A DNA stretch of 64,000 nt from Bacteroidales bacterium (lineage in GTDB: Bacteria; Bacteroidota; Bacteroidia; Bacteroidales; UBA932). Positions within the stretch are counted from its first letter, which is position 1, and each line of letters opens with the position of its first letter. The notes beneath the pieces are model-generated. The model searched no databases. It worked only from the letters and a program-made list of their open reading frames with translations, and was not told the DNA's origin. The stretch lies in contig JAFZQO010000049.1 of NCBI GenBank assembly GCA_017620335.1, forward strand, positions 1 to 64,000, written 5' to 3'. Shown piece after piece: positions 43,158 to 54,215 of this stretch. Position numbers and translations under genes: made by a program.

Positions 43158-43172
43158 AGTTGCAACCATTGT

Positions 43173-43218
43173 CCAGGGCCGGATACCCTTCCGGAAATTG
43201 TGCCACCCTCGGCCCTGG
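43173..43218 (-). other. Hairpin between purD and folD
   Basis: CCAGGGCCG and CGGCCCTGG are perfectly complementary over 9 bp with a 28-base loop that itself contains CCGG/TCCGG. No T tract follows, so it may be an mRNA-processing or stabilising hairpin rather than a terminator. Confidence 0.5.
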
Positions 43219-43224
43219 AGATAA

Positions 43225-44481
43225 TCATTCAAATGCGCAGTGCGCGATGTCGGAGCGGTGGAAGAGGTTGTCGCAGCGGACCTTGGCCACCTCGCGGTAA
43301 ACCCGCTCGCGGGCGTCCGCGAGGTCGAGCCCGCCGATGACGAGCATCAGCACGCGGCCGCCGTTGGTGACGAGTTTTCCGTCCCTGAACGCCGTACCCA
43401 TATGGTAAATCTTAGCCTCCACCTTCTCCAAACCGTTGATTTCGAATCCTTTCTCGTATTTGCCCGGATATCCGTCCGAGGCCAGCACCACACCGATGGT
43501 GACGCCGTCGCCCCACACGAGCTTTTCGACCTTGCGGCCGAGCGCCACGCCCTCGAAGATGTCGTAGATGTCGCTCTGCAGCTGCGGCAGCACCACCTCG
43601 GTCTCGGGGTCGCCGAAGCGGGCGTTGAACTCGATGACCTTCACCCCCTGCGGGGTCTTCATCAGGCCGCCGTACAGGACGCCGGACAGAGGGCAGCCCT
43701 CTGCGCACATCGCCTCGGCGGCGGGCTTCATGATGCTCTCGAGCGCAAACTCCCTGTCGGCATCGGTGATGAACGGAAGCCCCGTGTAGGCACCCATTCC
43801 GCCCGTATTAGGCCCCCTGTCGCCGTCGTAAGCCCTCTTGTGGTCCTGCGACAAAGGCATGGGATACACGTTCGGACCGTCCACGAAGCAGAGGAAGGAG
43901 AACTCGGGACCGGTGAGGAAATCCTCCACCACCACCCTGCCCTTGCCGAAAGCCTCGTCAAGCAGCATGCTGGCAAGCGCCGCGCGGGCCTCTTCTAAGT
44001 CCTGCGCAATGACGACGCCCTTGCCCGCGGCAAGGCCGTCGTACTTCAGCACGGCCGGGAACGTACGTCCCGACACATAGGCCAGGGCCTCGTCATAGGA
44101 CGAGAAACTGCGGTAGGCCGCCGTAGGGATGCCGTACTTGAGCATGATCTCCTTGGCGAACTCCTTGGAGCTCTCGATGCGCGTCGCGGCGCGCGTGTGG
44201 CCGAATACCGCGAGGCCAGCCTCGCGGAATGCGTCCACGAGCCCCGCCGCCAGCGCCGACTCAGGACCGACGACCGTCAGGTCGATGGCATTAGCCAGCG
44301 CAAAGGCCTTGAGTCCCTCGACATCAGTATCTTTCAGCGGCACGTTCTCGGCCTGGAGGCCGATGCCCGCGTTGCCGGGGGCGCAATAGATCTTCGCCAC
44401 CTGGGGCGAACGGCTGAGGGCGTCCACTATGGCGTGCTCACGGCCGCCGGAACCCACGACGAGTACTTTCCTGTCTCCCAT
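43225..44481 (-). CDS. purD: Phosphoribosylamine-glycine ligase
   Basis: This enzyme joins glycine to phosphoribosylamine with ATP, the second purine step. The 418 residues have the N-terminal [13 protein letters not shown], the ATP-grasp segment ([16 protein letters not shown]) and [34 protein letters not shown] as metal and ATP site. Length is typical. It lies three bases after purH on the same strand. Confidence 0.97.
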   Translation of the reverse strand: MGDRKVLVVGSGGREHAIVDALSRSPQVAKIYCAPGNAGIGLQAENVPLKDTDVEGLKAFALANAIDLTVVGPESALAAGLVDAFREAGLAVFGHTRAATRIESSKEFAKEIMLKYGIPTAAYRSFSSYDEALAYVSGRTFPAVLKYDGLAAGKGVVIAQDLEEARAALASMLLDEAFGKGRVVVEDFLTGPEFSFLCFVDGPNVYPMPLSQDHKRAYDGDRGPNTGGMGAYTGLPFITDADREFALESIMKPAAEAMCAEGCPLSGVLYGGLMKTPQGVKVIEFNARFGDPETEVVLPQLQSDIYDIFEGVALGRKVEKLVWGDGVTIGVVLASDGYPGKYEKGFEINGLEKVEAKIYHMGTAFRDGKLVTNGGRVLMLVIGGLDLADARERVYREVAKVRCDNLFHRSDIAHCAFE

Positions 44482-44484
44482 ATG

Positions 44485-46014
44485 TCAATGTTTGAAATGT
44501 CTCACGCCTGTGAAAAGCATGGTGATGCCGAGTTCGTCGGCCTTGGCGATTGCGTCCGCGTCGCGGATGCTGCCGCCGGGCTGCACGATGGCCGTCACCC
44601 CGTACTGCGCCGCCAGCGCCACGGTGTCGTCGAACGGCAGGAAGCCGTCGGAGGCGAGCACCAGGCCATCGGTGAACCCGGCGGCCTGTGCCTGCTTGAG
44701 GGCGATCTCCGCCGAGCCGACGCGGTTGGTCTGGCCGGCGCCGACGCCGATGGTATGCCCGTCACGGACGACGGCTATTGCGTTGGACTTCACGTGCTTG
44801 ACTATCTTCCAGCCGAACTCAAGGTCGGCCATCAGGGCCTCCGAGGGCTTCACCTTGGTGACGCACATCTCCGGGGTCACGGTCTCGACGGCCGTGTCCA
44901 GTTGCTGCGCAAGCAGGCCGCCGGCCACGCCGACGTACTGCATCACCGGCTTGTCCGAAGGTGTCATGTCCACCTCCATCACGCGGAGGTTCTTCTTCGA
45001 AGCGAGGATCTCCAACGCCTCCGGGGTATAAGAAGGGGCGATGACTATCTCCAGGAAGATAGGCTTGACGGCGGCGGCGAGCTCGGCCGTGAACTCGCGG
45101 TTCACGCCGACGATGCCGCCGTAGATGCTGACCTTGTCAGCCTCGTAGGCGGCCTGCCATGCCTCCATGATGTCCTTCCCGACAGCCGCTCCGCAAGGGT
45201 TCATGTGCTTGAGTGCCACACAGAAAGGCTCGCTGAAGTCACGCAATACTGAAAGTGCAGCATTAGCGTCCTGGATATTGTTGTAGGACAGTTCCTTGCC
45301 CTGGATCTGGCGGGCGAAGGGCAGCGCATAGGAGGACTTCACGCCCTCGGCGTAGAACTTCGCACTCTGGTGGGGGTTCTCGCCGTAACGGAGCTCCTGC
45401 TTGAGGTCGTACTCCAGGAAGAGCTTCTCGTTCAGGCCTGCCTGCTTCCTCATATAGGTCGCGATGCAGCAGTCGTACTCCGCCGTATGGGTATAGGCCT
45501 TGGCGGAAAGCTTGAGCCTGGTCTCGGGGGTGGTATTGCCGTTCTCCCTTATCTCGGCCAGGACGGTGTCATAGTCCGCGGGATCGCAGACGATGGACAC
45601 GTCGCGCCAGTTCTTGGCGGCGCTGCGCACCATCGACGGGCCGCCGATGTCGATGTTCTCTATCGCATCCTCGAGGGTCACGCCCTCCTTCGCGATGGTC
45701 TGGCGGAAAGGATAAAGGTTCACGCAGACCAGCTCGATGGTCTCTATACCGTTCTCTTTCAAGGTCTTCATGTGCTCAGGCACGTCGCGGCGGCCGAGTA
45801 TGCCGCCGTGCACCTTCGGGTGCAGGGTCTTGACGCGGCCGTCGCAGATCTCCGGGAATCCGGTGACCTCGCTGATGCCTATTGTCTTAACACCCTTGCT
45901 CTCAAGGAGTTTCTGAGTACCGCCCGTGGCGATGATCTCCCAACCAAGGTCCACAAGACCCTGGACGAACTCCACGAGCCCGGTCTTGTCACTAACACTA
46001 ACTAACGCTCTCAT
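44485..46014 (-). CDS. purH: AICAR transformylase/IMP cyclohydrolase
   Basis: This bifunctional enzyme carries out the last two steps to IMP. The N-terminal cyclohydrolase domain (about 1-190) has SVSDKTGLVEF and GGRVKTLHPKVHGGIL-like sequence (here CDGRVKTLHPKVHGG). The transformylase domain has YGENPHQ, VALKHMNPCG (catalytic Lys-His) and a late SDGFLPFDDTV. The 509 residues match the family. It overlaps the purN stop by 17 bases. Confidence 0.97.
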   Translation of the reverse strand: MRALVSVSDKTGLVEFVQGLVDLGWEIIATGGTQKLLESKGVKTIGISEVTGFPEICDGRVKTLHPKVHGGILGRRDVPEHMKTLKENGIETIELVCVNLYPFRQTIAKEGVTLEDAIENIDIGGPSMVRSAAKNWRDVSIVCDPADYDTVLAEIRENGNTTPETRLKLSAKAYTHTAEYDCCIATYMRKQAGLNEKLFLEYDLKQELRYGENPHQSAKFYAEGVKSSYALPFARQIQGKELSYNNIQDANAALSVLRDFSEPFCVALKHMNPCGAAVGKDIMEAWQAAYEADKVSIYGGIVGVNREFTAELAAAVKPIFLEIVIAPSYTPEALEILASKKNLRVMEVDMTPSDKPVMQYVGVAGGLLAQQLDTAVETVTPEMCVTKVKPSEALMADLEFGWKIVKHVKSNAIAVVRDGHTIGVGAGQTNRVGSAEIALKQAQAAGFTDGLVLASDGFLPFDDTVALAAQYGVTAIVQPGGSIRDADAIAKADELGITMLFTGVRHFKH

Positions 46015-46573
46015 TCAACAATTTGTTTATCGTTTCTATATACAATGCATGCTCTATCTTCTGCCCTATGCGGTGGACCTCCTCCGGATCGTTCCCGTCG
46101 TACTCGAAGGCCCTCTGGGCGATGATCTTCCCGCCGTCCAGCACGGCATCCACGTAATGGATGGTGATGCCGTAAACCTTGACGCCGTACGCGACGGCCT
46201 GCTCCACGGCGTGGGCGCCGCGGAAAGCCGGAAGCAGCGAGGGGTGGATATTGATGATGCGGCCGCCGTAAGCGCCCAGCAGCACGTCTCCGACTATCCT
46301 CATGTAGCCCGCCAGGCAGACGAGGTCGATCCCCTTTGCATCAAGCAGATCCACTATCTCCTTCTCATACGCGGCCTTGCCCCCGGCATAGGATTTCGGG
46401 GAAAAGATGAAGGTCGGGACGCCATAGCGCTCGGCCTTGGCGATGACCGCCGCGCCGGGCACGTCGCAGACCATGACCTCTACGCGCGCGTCGATCACGC
46501 CCTCGGCGCAGGCCTTCGCGATGGCCTCGAAATTGGTGCCAGTCCCGCTGGCGAATATCGCTAACCTCTTCAT
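45998..46573 (-). CDS. purN: Phosphoribosylglycinamide formyltransferase
   Basis: This enzyme transfers the formyl group of 10-formyl-tetrahydrofolate to GAR. The 191-residue protein starts MKRLAIFASGTGTNFEAI. The catalytic Asn and His are in INIHPSLLPAFRGAHA and the Asp in VLDGGKII. Its ATG overlaps the purM stop (ATGA); the longer open frame upstream lies inside purM in another register. The C-terminal end overlaps purH by 17 bases, so translation of the three genes is coupled. Confidence 0.95.
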   Translation of the reverse strand: MKRLAIFASGTGTNFEAIAKACAEGVIDARVEVMVCDVPGAAVIAKAERYGVPTFIFSPKSYAGGKAAYEKEIVDLLDAKGIDLVCLAGYMRIVGDVLLGAYGGRIINIHPSLLPAFRGAHAVEQAVAYGVKVYGITIHYVDAVLDGGKIIAQRAFEYDGNDPEEVHRIGQKIEHALYIETINKLLNESVS

Positions 46574-47601
46574 TCCATGATGATGTTTACGCCGGGAGTA
46601 TCGGTGACGCGGCCGATGACGGAGGCCTTCTCGTCGTGCGACTCGAGGATGGCGATGGCCTTGGCGGCCTCGGCCTCGTCCAGCACGGCAACCATGCCTA
46701 TGCCCATGTTGAAGATGTTGAACATCTCGCGGTGCGGCACCCCTCCCCACTTCTCCAGCAGGCGGAAGATCGGGAGGATCTCCCAGCTGCCCTCGCGGAC
46801 CTCGATGCCCTGTCCCTCGCGCAGTACGCGCGGGATATTCTCGTCGAAACCGCCGCCGGTGATGTGGCAGATGCCGTGCACGTCGCACTGGCGGATCACG
46901 TCCAGCATCTGTTTCACGTATATCTTCGTAGGCGTCAGGAGCACGTCGCCCAGAAGCCTTCCTCCGAACTCGTCAATGGAGTCGAAATAGCTCAGGCGCG
47001 CGTCGGTGACGATCTTGCGCACGAGGCTGAAGCCGTTGGAATGTATGCCGCTGGAGGCCACGCCCACCAGAACGTCGCCGACCTTGACCTTGGTCCCGTC
47101 GATGAGTTTGGACTTCTCCACCACGCCCGTGGTGTAACCGGCGATGTCGTATTCGTCGTTGGAATACATGCCCGGCATCTCGGCGGTCTCGCCGCCGACG
47201 AGGGCGCAGCCCGCCTGGCGGCAGCCCTCCGCCACTCCGGCCACTATCGCCTCGACCTTCTCCGGAACATTGTGGCCCAGGGCCACATAGTCCAGGAAGA
47301 TGAGCGGCTCGGCGCCCTGGGCCAGCACGTCGTTGACGCACATGGCCACCGCGTCTATGCCTATGGTGTCGTGCTTGTCCATCGCGAAGGCTATCTTCAG
47401 CTTGGTGCCGACTCCGTCCGTACCACTCACCAGGACAGGTTCGCGGATACCCAGAGCCGAAAGGTCGAACATGCCTCCGAAGGAGCCTATATTGCCCATG
47501 GAGCCTTCCCTGGCGGTGGATGCTACATGCTGTTTGATTCTGCGGACCACCTCATATCCCGCTTCGAGATTGACGCCCGCGTTTTCGTAAGTCTTGGCCA
47601 T
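46570..47601 (-). CDS. purM: Phosphoribosylformylglycinamidine cyclo-ligase
   Basis: AIR synthetase, 343 residues. It has the PurM/HypE fold with the conserved GTDGVGTKLKIAF near residue 60, CVNDVLAQGAEPLIFLDY, GGETAEMPGMY and GVASSGIHSNGFSLVR. The sequence looks intact. It starts six bases after the purF stop. Confidence 0.96.
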   Translation of the reverse strand: MAKTYENAGVNLEAGYEVVRRIKQHVASTAREGSMGNIGSFGGMFDLSALGIREPVLVSGTDGVGTKLKIAFAMDKHDTIGIDAVAMCVNDVLAQGAEPLIFLDYVALGHNVPEKVEAIVAGVAEGCRQAGCALVGGETAEMPGMYSNDEYDIAGYTTGVVEKSKLIDGTKVKVGDVLVGVASSGIHSNGFSLVRKIVTDARLSYFDSIDEFGGRLLGDVLLTPTKIYVKQMLDVIRQCDVHGICHITGGGFDENIPRVLREGQGIEVREGSWEILPIFRLLEKWGGVPHREMFNIFNMGIGMVAVLDEAEAAKAIAILESHDEKASVIGRVTDTPGVNIIME

Positions 47602-47607
47602 AAATAT

Positions 47608-48963
<1,356 letters not shown>

Positions 48964-48964
48964 C

Positions 48965-49693
48965 TTAAGACTCCTCCTTGATTACATTGTTCAACCTTTC
49001 AAGAACGCTCCTGTAGGAAGCGACGACGTCGCTGAGGTCGAGGCGGAAGCGGTCCTTGTCGAGCCTGTTGCCGGTCTGCTCGTCCCAGAGGCGGCAGGTG
49101 TCCGGACTGATCTCGTCCGAGATGATGATGTGGCCGTTGTCGGAAGCGCGTCCGAACTCGATCTTGGCGTCCACCAGCTCTATGCCAGCCTTGTGGAGCA
49201 GGCCCGAAAGCAGTTCGTTGACACGGCGTGCGACGGCGTACATGTGCTCGAGCTCCTCGTAGGAGACGAGCCCGAGGGCGACGGCGTGGTGCACGTTGAT
49301 GAGCGGGTCACCCAGCTCGTCGTTGTTGTAATGCAGGTCGATGATGGTATTGGGCTGCTTGTAGCCGTCCTGGATGCCGAGGCGCCTGGAGAGCGAGCCG
49401 CAGACGCGGTTGCGCACGATGATCTCCAGGGGGATGATCTCGATCTTGCGGCAGAGCTGCTCGTTCTCGCTGACGGTCTCGAGATAGTGCGTTTCGATGC
49501 CGTTCTTATTGAGGTAGCCCAGGAGGATGGCGGAAATCTGGTTGTCCAGTGCTCCCTTGCCGAGGAAGCGCGCCCGTTTGATGCTGTTGTAGGCCAAGGT
49601 CACATCCTTGTATCGGAAAATGACCTTATCGGGATCGTCGGTCGCGAAGACCTGTTTCTCGTTGCCGTTGAAAATCAGTTCGTTTCTTTTCAT
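48965..49693 (-). CDS. purC: SAICAR synthase
   Basis: This enzyme condenses CAIR with aspartate. The 242 residues show NRVCGSLSRRLGIQDG (with the substrate-binding Arg and Ser), LINVHHAVALGLVS, DAKIEFGRASDNGHIIISDEIS in two parts, and SPDTCRLWD. This is the short bacterial form. It lies four bases after purL. Confidence 0.96.
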   Translation of the reverse strand: MKRNELIFNGNEKQVFATDDPDKVIFRYKDVTLAYNSIKRARFLGKGALDNQISAILLGYLNKNGIETHYLETVSENEQLCRKIEIIPLEIIVRNRVCGSLSRRLGIQDGYKQPNTIIDLHYNNDELGDPLINVHHAVALGLVSYEELEHMYAVARRVNELLSGLLHKAGIELVDAKIEFGRASDNGHIIISDEISPDTCRLWDEQTGNRLDKDRFRLDLSDVVASYRSVLERLNNVIKEES

Positions 49694-49697
49694 GTAT

Positions 49698-52600
49698 CTA
49701 TTTGTTTCTGAAATAGTTCACTGCATTGGTAAAGAGCGGCTGCAGGCGGTTCCCGGAGATGTTCCGGAAGACTCCGTCCTCGTAGCGCTCCGTGTGGCCC
49801 ATCTTGCCGAGGATGTGCCCGTCGGGGCTCAGGATGCCCTCGATGTCGTAGTGCGATCCGTTGGGGTTGTCGACGTAGCGGAACGCGACCTGGCCCTTCG
49901 CGAAAAGCTCGCGTGCCAGATCGGGATTCACCACGAACTTGCCCTCGCCGTGGCTGAACGCGATGGAATGGCGCTCGCCCTTGGAGAGGCCGGCCAGCCA
50001 TGGAGAATTGACCGATGCGACCTCGGTGGTGGCGACGAGGGATATGTGGCGGTTGATGTCGTTGCGGAAGAGCGTGGGCGAATCCGGCGTCACGCAGCCG
50101 AGGCGGCCGTACGGCAGCAATCCGCTCTTCACGAGCGCCTGGAAGCCGTTGCAGATACCCAGGATGAGGCCGCCGCGGGCCTGGAGGGCCGCGATGGCGG
50201 CGCCGACCTTCGCATTGCCTATGACGTTGGCGATGAACTTGCCGCTGCCGTCGGGCTCGTCTCCGGAGGAGAATCCGCCGCAGAAGGCCAGGATATGGCA
50301 CTCGTCGATGCGCCCGGCGAGGGCGTCGATGGACCCGAGGACGTCTTCCGGAGTGAGGTTGCGGAAGACGAAGGGACGGACCTCGGCGCCAGCCTCGCGG
50401 AAGGACTTGGCGGTGTCGTAGTCGCAGTTGGTGCCGGGGAACACCGGCAGGCAGACTATAGGTTTCTCAACCGGCTCACCCGGATAGACGAGGTTGGACT
50501 TGTCGAAAGGAAGCTCCTCCACGGCCGGCGCGGGCTCGTCGAAGGCCGGACGGACCTTCGGCGGGTACAGCCGGGCGTAGCGCTTCACATAGGCCTCCTC
50601 GAGGGCCTCGAGGGACATGCTCTCGCCGTTGATGCGGATGCCGAAAGGAGTTACGCCGCCCAGAAGGATGGCGAAGGGCCAATCGAGAACGTCGGTGGTC
50701 TCGACCACTACGGAGCCGTATCCGAGCGAGAAAAGCTCTTTCTCGGGAATGCATACATCCACTCCAAGGGCGTTGCCCATGGCCATCTTGACCAGGGCCT
50801 CGGCGACGCCGCCGTAGCCCAGGGACCATGCCGACACGACTTTCCCGGCGAGGATCTGCTCCCTGAGGAAGGTCCAATTGGCCTTAAGTTCCTCGGTATC
50901 AGGCATCCAGTCAGGCTGCGGGGTATGCTTCAAGAGATATATGCTGTGGCCCGCCTGCTTAAATTCGGGTGAAATGACCTTGCTGGCATTCACCGTGGTG
51001 ATGCCGAAGGCCACGAGGGTCGGAGGGACGTGGATCTGCTCGAAAGTGCCGCTCATCGAGTCCTTTCCGCCGATGGAGGGCAGCCCGAGGGCGGCCTGCA
51101 TCTTGATCGTGCCGAGCAGGGCCGCGAGCGGCTTGCCCCAGGTGTGGGGATCCTGCGTCATGCGCTCGAAATACTCCTGGTAGGAGAAGCGCATGCCGGA
51201 CCAGTCGGCGCCGGTGCAGGCGACCTTGGTGCAGGCCTCGACGACGGCGTACGCGGCGCTGTGGTAGGGGCTCCAGCGGGCCAGGTCGGGGTTGTAGCCG
51301 AAAGCCATGACACTGGCCGTGTCGGTGTGCCCGTCGGCGGGAAGCTTCTGGACGGAGGCCTGCGTCTCCGTAGTCTGACGGCTACCGCCGTAAGGCATCA
51401 GCACCGTCGAGCGGCCGATGGTGGAGTCGAACATCTCCACGAGGCCCTTCTGCGAGGCTACGTTGGGCGAGCCCATGACGGAGACCATGCGCTCCGCGAG
51501 GGTCTCCCCGGCGGGCTCGCGCACGAACGGGTCGCGTTCCTCGACAGCATTGATAGCGGCCTTGGCGTAATGCTTCGCGCCGGCGCTGTCGATGAATTCG
51601 CGGGAGAGGTCGCAGACCTTCACGCCGTTGTTGTACATCCTCATGCGGCCGGACGCGGTGACGTCCGCCACGTGGGTGACTTCTATGTTGTCGATGGCGC
51701 AGAGTTCCTCAAATTTCTCACGGTCAGCGGCTTCCACCACTACGGCCATGCGCTCCTGCGACTCGCTGATGGCGAGCTCGGTGGCGTTCAGGCCCGCGTA
51801 CTTGGTAGGAACGCGGTCGAGGTAGATGTCCAGGCCGGGGGCGAGCTCGCCGATGGCGACGCTGATGCCGCCGGCGCCGAAGTCGTTGGACTTCTTGATG
51901 AGGCGGGTTACCTCCGGGCGGCGGAAAAGCCTCTGGAGCTGGCGTTCCTCGGGGGCGTTACCCTTCTGGACCTCGCTGCCGCAGGTCTCGAGCGAGGCCT
52001 CGGTGTGCTCCTTGGAGGAGCCGGTTGCTCCGCCGATGCCGTCGCGACCGGTGCGGCCGCCGAGCAGGAGGATCACGTCGCCGGGAGCGGGGCTCTCGCG
52101 GCGGACGTTGTCCGCCTTAACGGCTCCGACCACGGCGCCTATCTCCATGCGCTTGGCGGTATAGCCCTCGTCGTAGATCTCGCGGACGTGGGTGGTCGCC
52201 AGGCCGATCTGGTTGCCGTAGCTGGAGTATCCGCCCGCGGCCTTGCGGCTGATCATGCGCTGCGGGAGCTTGCCGGGGATGGTGTCCGCCACCTTGGCTG
52301 TGATGTCGCCGGCGCCCGTGACTCGCATCGCCTGATAGACGTAGGCGCGGCCGGACAGAGGGTCGCGGATGGCCCCGCCGAGGCAGGTAGCGGCGCCTCC
52401 GAAGGGCTCTATTTCCGTAGGATGGTTGTGAGTCTCGTTCTTGAACTGGAGGAGCCACTTCTCCTGCACGCCGTCCACGTCGACGTTGACGTAGATGCTG
52501 CAGGCGTTGTTCTCCTCGCTCTGCTCGAGATTGTCGAGCTTGCCGTGAGCGCGCAGCCAGCGGGCGCCGATGGTAGCGAGTTCCATGAGGCAGAGGCTCT

Positions 52601-53384
52601 TTTTCCCGCGTCCGAGCTCCTCGCGCATTTCGTGTAGCATCTTCAAGGAATCCTCGAACTCATCCTTCATGAAGGATTCGTCCACAGCGATCTCCTCAAG
52701 CTCGGAAGTGAAGGTGGTATGGCGGCAGTGGTCGCTCCAGTAGGTGTCGAGGATGCGAAGTTCGGTCTCCGAAGGGTCGCGTCCCTCGGCCGTGAAATAG
52801 CGCACGACCTCGCCGAGGTCGTCGTGGCTCATGGCCAGGCCGTGGGACTTGCGGAAAGCGTCCCACTCCCCTTCAGGCATCGCGGTGAACCCGCCGAGGT
52901 CCTCCAGCGGCTTGACGTCGGCCTTCTCGCCGAGGGCCAGGACGCCGAGGTCCTTGGGGCGGCTCTCGACAGGGTTGATGAAATAATGCCTGATGCGGGC
53001 CAGGGTCTCGTCAGTGGTGTCATCGTCGAACACCAGCAGCCTGGAGCTCTTGATCTCCACCTCCGCCGCGGGGTCGATCAGGTGGACGCAGTCCACGGCG
53101 GACGACGCGCGCTGGTCGAACTGGCCGGGAATGTACTCCACGGCTATGTATTTCCTGCCCTCCAGGGGCCAGGAATCGGTCACGGTATCGGTGACGACTT
53201 CGCCGAAGACGCTGTAGCGGCATTTCTCCAGGAGTTCGTCGGAGAATCCGAACAGGTCATAGACGTTGATGAGCCTCAGCGACCTGAGGTTGAGTGAGAG
53301 GTTCTCGTTGAACTCGGCGAGCAGGCTCGAAGCCTCCACGCGGAACTGCTCCCTTTTCTCGACAAATATACGGTTGCTCTTCAT
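49698..53384 (-). CDS. purL: Phosphoribosylformylglycinamidine synthase, large single-chain type
   Basis: The 1228-residue enzyme converts FGAR to FGAM. It contains a PurS-like N-terminal domain (about 1-150), a linker with SDHCRHTTF, two PurM-like halves (about 220-900) and a C-terminal class I glutaminase (about 975-1228). The glutaminase is complete, with PGTNCDYD, Cys in LGICNGFQAL, and His and Glu in FSHGEGKF. The single-chain form needs no separate purS or purQ. A hairpin with a T tract between purE and this gene may set its expression. This intact glutaminase contrasts with PurF and CarA in the same window. Confidence 0.97.
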   Translation of the reverse strand: MKSNRIFVEKREQFRVEASSLLAEFNENLSLNLRSLRLINVYDLFGFSDELLEKCRYSVFGEVVTDTVTDSWPLEGRKYIAVEYIPGQFDQRASSAVDCVHLIDPAAEVEIKSSRLLVFDDDTTDETLARIRHYFINPVESRPKDLGVLALGEKADVKPLEDLGGFTAMPEGEWDAFRKSHGLAMSHDDLGEVVRYFTAEGRDPSETELRILDTYWSDHCRHTTFTSELEEIAVDESFMKDEFEDSLKMLHEMREELGRGKKSLCLMELATIGARWLRAHGKLDNLEQSEENNACSIYVNVDVDGVQEKWLLQFKNETHNHPTEIEPFGGAATCLGGAIRDPLSGRAYVYQAMRVTGAGDITAKVADTIPGKLPQRMISRKAAGGYSSYGNQIGLATTHVREIYDEGYTAKRMEIGAVVGAVKADNVRRESPAPGDVILLLGGRTGRDGIGGATGSSKEHTEASLETCGSEVQKGNAPEERQLQRLFRRPEVTRLIKKSNDFGAGGISVAIGELAPGLDIYLDRVPTKYAGLNATELAISESQERMAVVVEAADREKFEELCAIDNIEVTHVADVTASGRMRMYNNGVKVCDLSREFIDSAGAKHYAKAAINAVEERDPFVREPAGETLAERMVSVMGSPNVASQKGLVEMFDSTIGRSTVLMPYGGSRQTTETQASVQKLPADGHTDTASVMAFGYNPDLARWSPYHSAAYAVVEACTKVACTGADWSGMRFSYQEYFERMTQDPHTWGKPLAALLGTIKMQAALGLPSIGGKDSMSGTFEQIHVPPTLVAFGITTVNASKVISPEFKQAGHSIYLLKHTPQPDWMPDTEELKANWTFLREQILAGKVVSAWSLGYGGVAEALVKMAMGNALGVDVCIPEKELFSLGYGSVVVETTDVLDWPFAILLGGVTPFGIRINGESMSLEALEEAYVKRYARLYPPKVRPAFDEPAPAVEELPFDKSNLVYPGEPVEKPIVCLPVFPGTNCDYDTAKSFREAGAEVRPFVFRNLTPEDVLGSIDALAGRIDECHILAFCGGFSSGDEPDGSGKFIANVIGNAKVGAAIAALQARGGLILGICNGFQALVKSGLLPYGRLGCVTPDSPTLFRNDINRHISLVATTEVASVNSPWLAGLSKGERHSIAFSHGEGKFVVNPDLARELFAKGQVAFRYVDNPNGSHYDIEGILSPDGHILGKMGHTERYEDGVFRNISGNRLQPLFTNAVNYFRNK

Positions 53385-53397
53385 ATCGTATAAAAAG

Positions 53398-53429
53398 TAT
53401 GCCCACCGGTGCGGATGCGGGTGGGCATA
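53398..53429 (-). terminator. Terminator-like hairpin between purE and purL
   Basis: TATGCCCACC and GGTGGGCATA form a perfect 10-bp stem. On the minus strand it is followed by C and five T residues, 14 bases before the purL ATG. It could be a partial terminator lowering purL and downstream expression, or a regulated attenuator. Confidence 0.65.
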
Positions 53430-53432
53430 GCG

Positions 53433-53903
53433 TTAAATCACAGTGTTCAAGACCTTGTCGCTCTGGCGCTTGCGGAACTCCTCCAGTTTCTTGGAGAGGT
53501 CGGAGTCGTGGAGGGCGAGGATGGCGACGGCGTAGAGGGCGGCGTTCCTGGCCCCGTCTATGGCCATGGTCGCCACGGGAATCCCGGAGGGCATCTGGAC
53601 GATGGACAGGAGGGAGTCCAGTCCGTTCAGGGCCTTCGACTTCACCGGAACCCCGATGACGGGGAGGGTGGTCAAGGCCGCGATCACGCCCGGAAGGTGT
53701 GCGGCTCCTCCGGCGCCCGCGATGATGATGTCGAAACCGTTCTCCCTTGCGGAAGTGACATAATCGGCGAGAGGGCCGGGGTTGCGGTGCGCACTGAGGA
53801 CGCGCTTCTCATATCCGATTCCGAACTCCTCCAGCGTCGTGCATGCGGGGGACATGACGTCCCAGTCGCTCGCACTGCCCATGATGACGGCTACCTTGCT
53901 CAT
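53433..53903 (-). CDS. purE: N5-carboxyaminoimidazole ribonucleotide mutase
   Basis: The 156-residue class I PurE starts [17 protein letters not shown]. It has SAHRNP (catalytic His), [34 protein letters not shown] and [13 protein letters not shown]. The ATG at 53903 is used; a longer frame enters the promoter region. It is the first gene of the purine cluster. No purK is seen in the window. Confidence 0.96.
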   Translation of the reverse strand: MSKVAVIMGSASDWDVMSPACTTLEEFGIGYEKRVLSAHRNPGPLADYVTSARENGFDIIIAGAGGAAHLPGVIAALTTLPVIGVPVKSKALNGLDSLLSIVQMPSGIPVATMAIDGARNAALYAVAILALHDSDLSKKLEEFRKRQSDKVLNTVI

Positions 53904-53951
53904 GCAAATAAAGACTTGTATGGGTTTGCAAATAACACTAACAACAAGCCA

Positions 53952-53983
53952 CAAAGTTACTACTATTCCAGCACCCGTACAAA
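53952..53983 (-). promoter_or_regulatory. Promoter of the purine operon
   Basis: On the minus strand TTTG (plus 53980-53983), a 20-base spacer and TAACTTTG (plus 53952-53959). It is a full match to the Bacteroides consensus, 48 bases before the purE ATG. Confidence 0.75.
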
Positions 53984-54047
53984 GACTTTTTAAAAATATT
54001 TGAAAAACATTTCAACACCGGAATGTTGATAAATTTGAAGGAATTGC

Positions 54048-54079
54048 TTGGATTATTATCTGAAATAGCGTTAACTTTG
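54048..54079 (+). promoter_or_regulatory. Promoter of the pyrimidine operon
   Basis: TTG at 54048-54050, 21 bases, then TAACTTTG at 54072-54079. It drives the leader ORF and attenuator. It diverges from the purE promoter about 70 bases away; AT-rich DNA lies between. Confidence 0.7.
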
Positions 54080-54096
54080 CACGAATTTTAGATTAG

Positions 54097-54183
54097 ATGA
54101 TGAGATACATGCACAGCTCCGGTTCATTGCGCTTCGGCCACACCGATGACTGCATTGTTTTCCCGTCATCATTTGTTTTATAG
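54097..54183 (+). CDS. Leader peptide of the pyrimidine operon, 28 aa
   Basis: A short ORF starts ATG-ATG and reads MMRYMHSSGSLRFGHTDDC, then IVFPSSFVL and stop. Its stop codon TAG (54181-54183) overlaps the first bases of the terminator stem. The last third of the ORF is T-rich (CATTGTTTTCCC and CATTTGTTTTATAG). This is the layout of the pyrBI and pyrE leaders of enteric bacteria, where low UTP slows polymerase in U-rich sequence so that a closely following ribosome prevents terminator folding. Such a role is inferred, and the peptide itself probably has no function. A hairpin GATGAC/GTCATC (54145-54150/54165-54170) could pause polymerase. Confidence 0.65.
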   Translation: MMRYMHSSGSLRFGHTDDCIVFPSSFVL

Positions 54184-54210
54184 ACAGCCTTCAGGGTTGT
54201 CTTTTTTTTT
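54182..54210 (+). terminator. Attenuator terminator before pyrC
   Basis: AGACAGCC and GGTTGTCT form an 8-bp stem (one G-T pair) with a 5-base loop. With the preceding bases the T run is nine long and ends five bases before the pyrC ATG at 54216. Full termination here would shut off the whole pyr operon. Confidence 0.85.
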
Positions 54211-54215
54211 GCTTG

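Noticed and set aside
46574..46888. Extended N-terminus of PurN
   Set aside because: The extension is the shifted register of purM and is Arg-rich; the family start is MKRLAIFASGTGTN.
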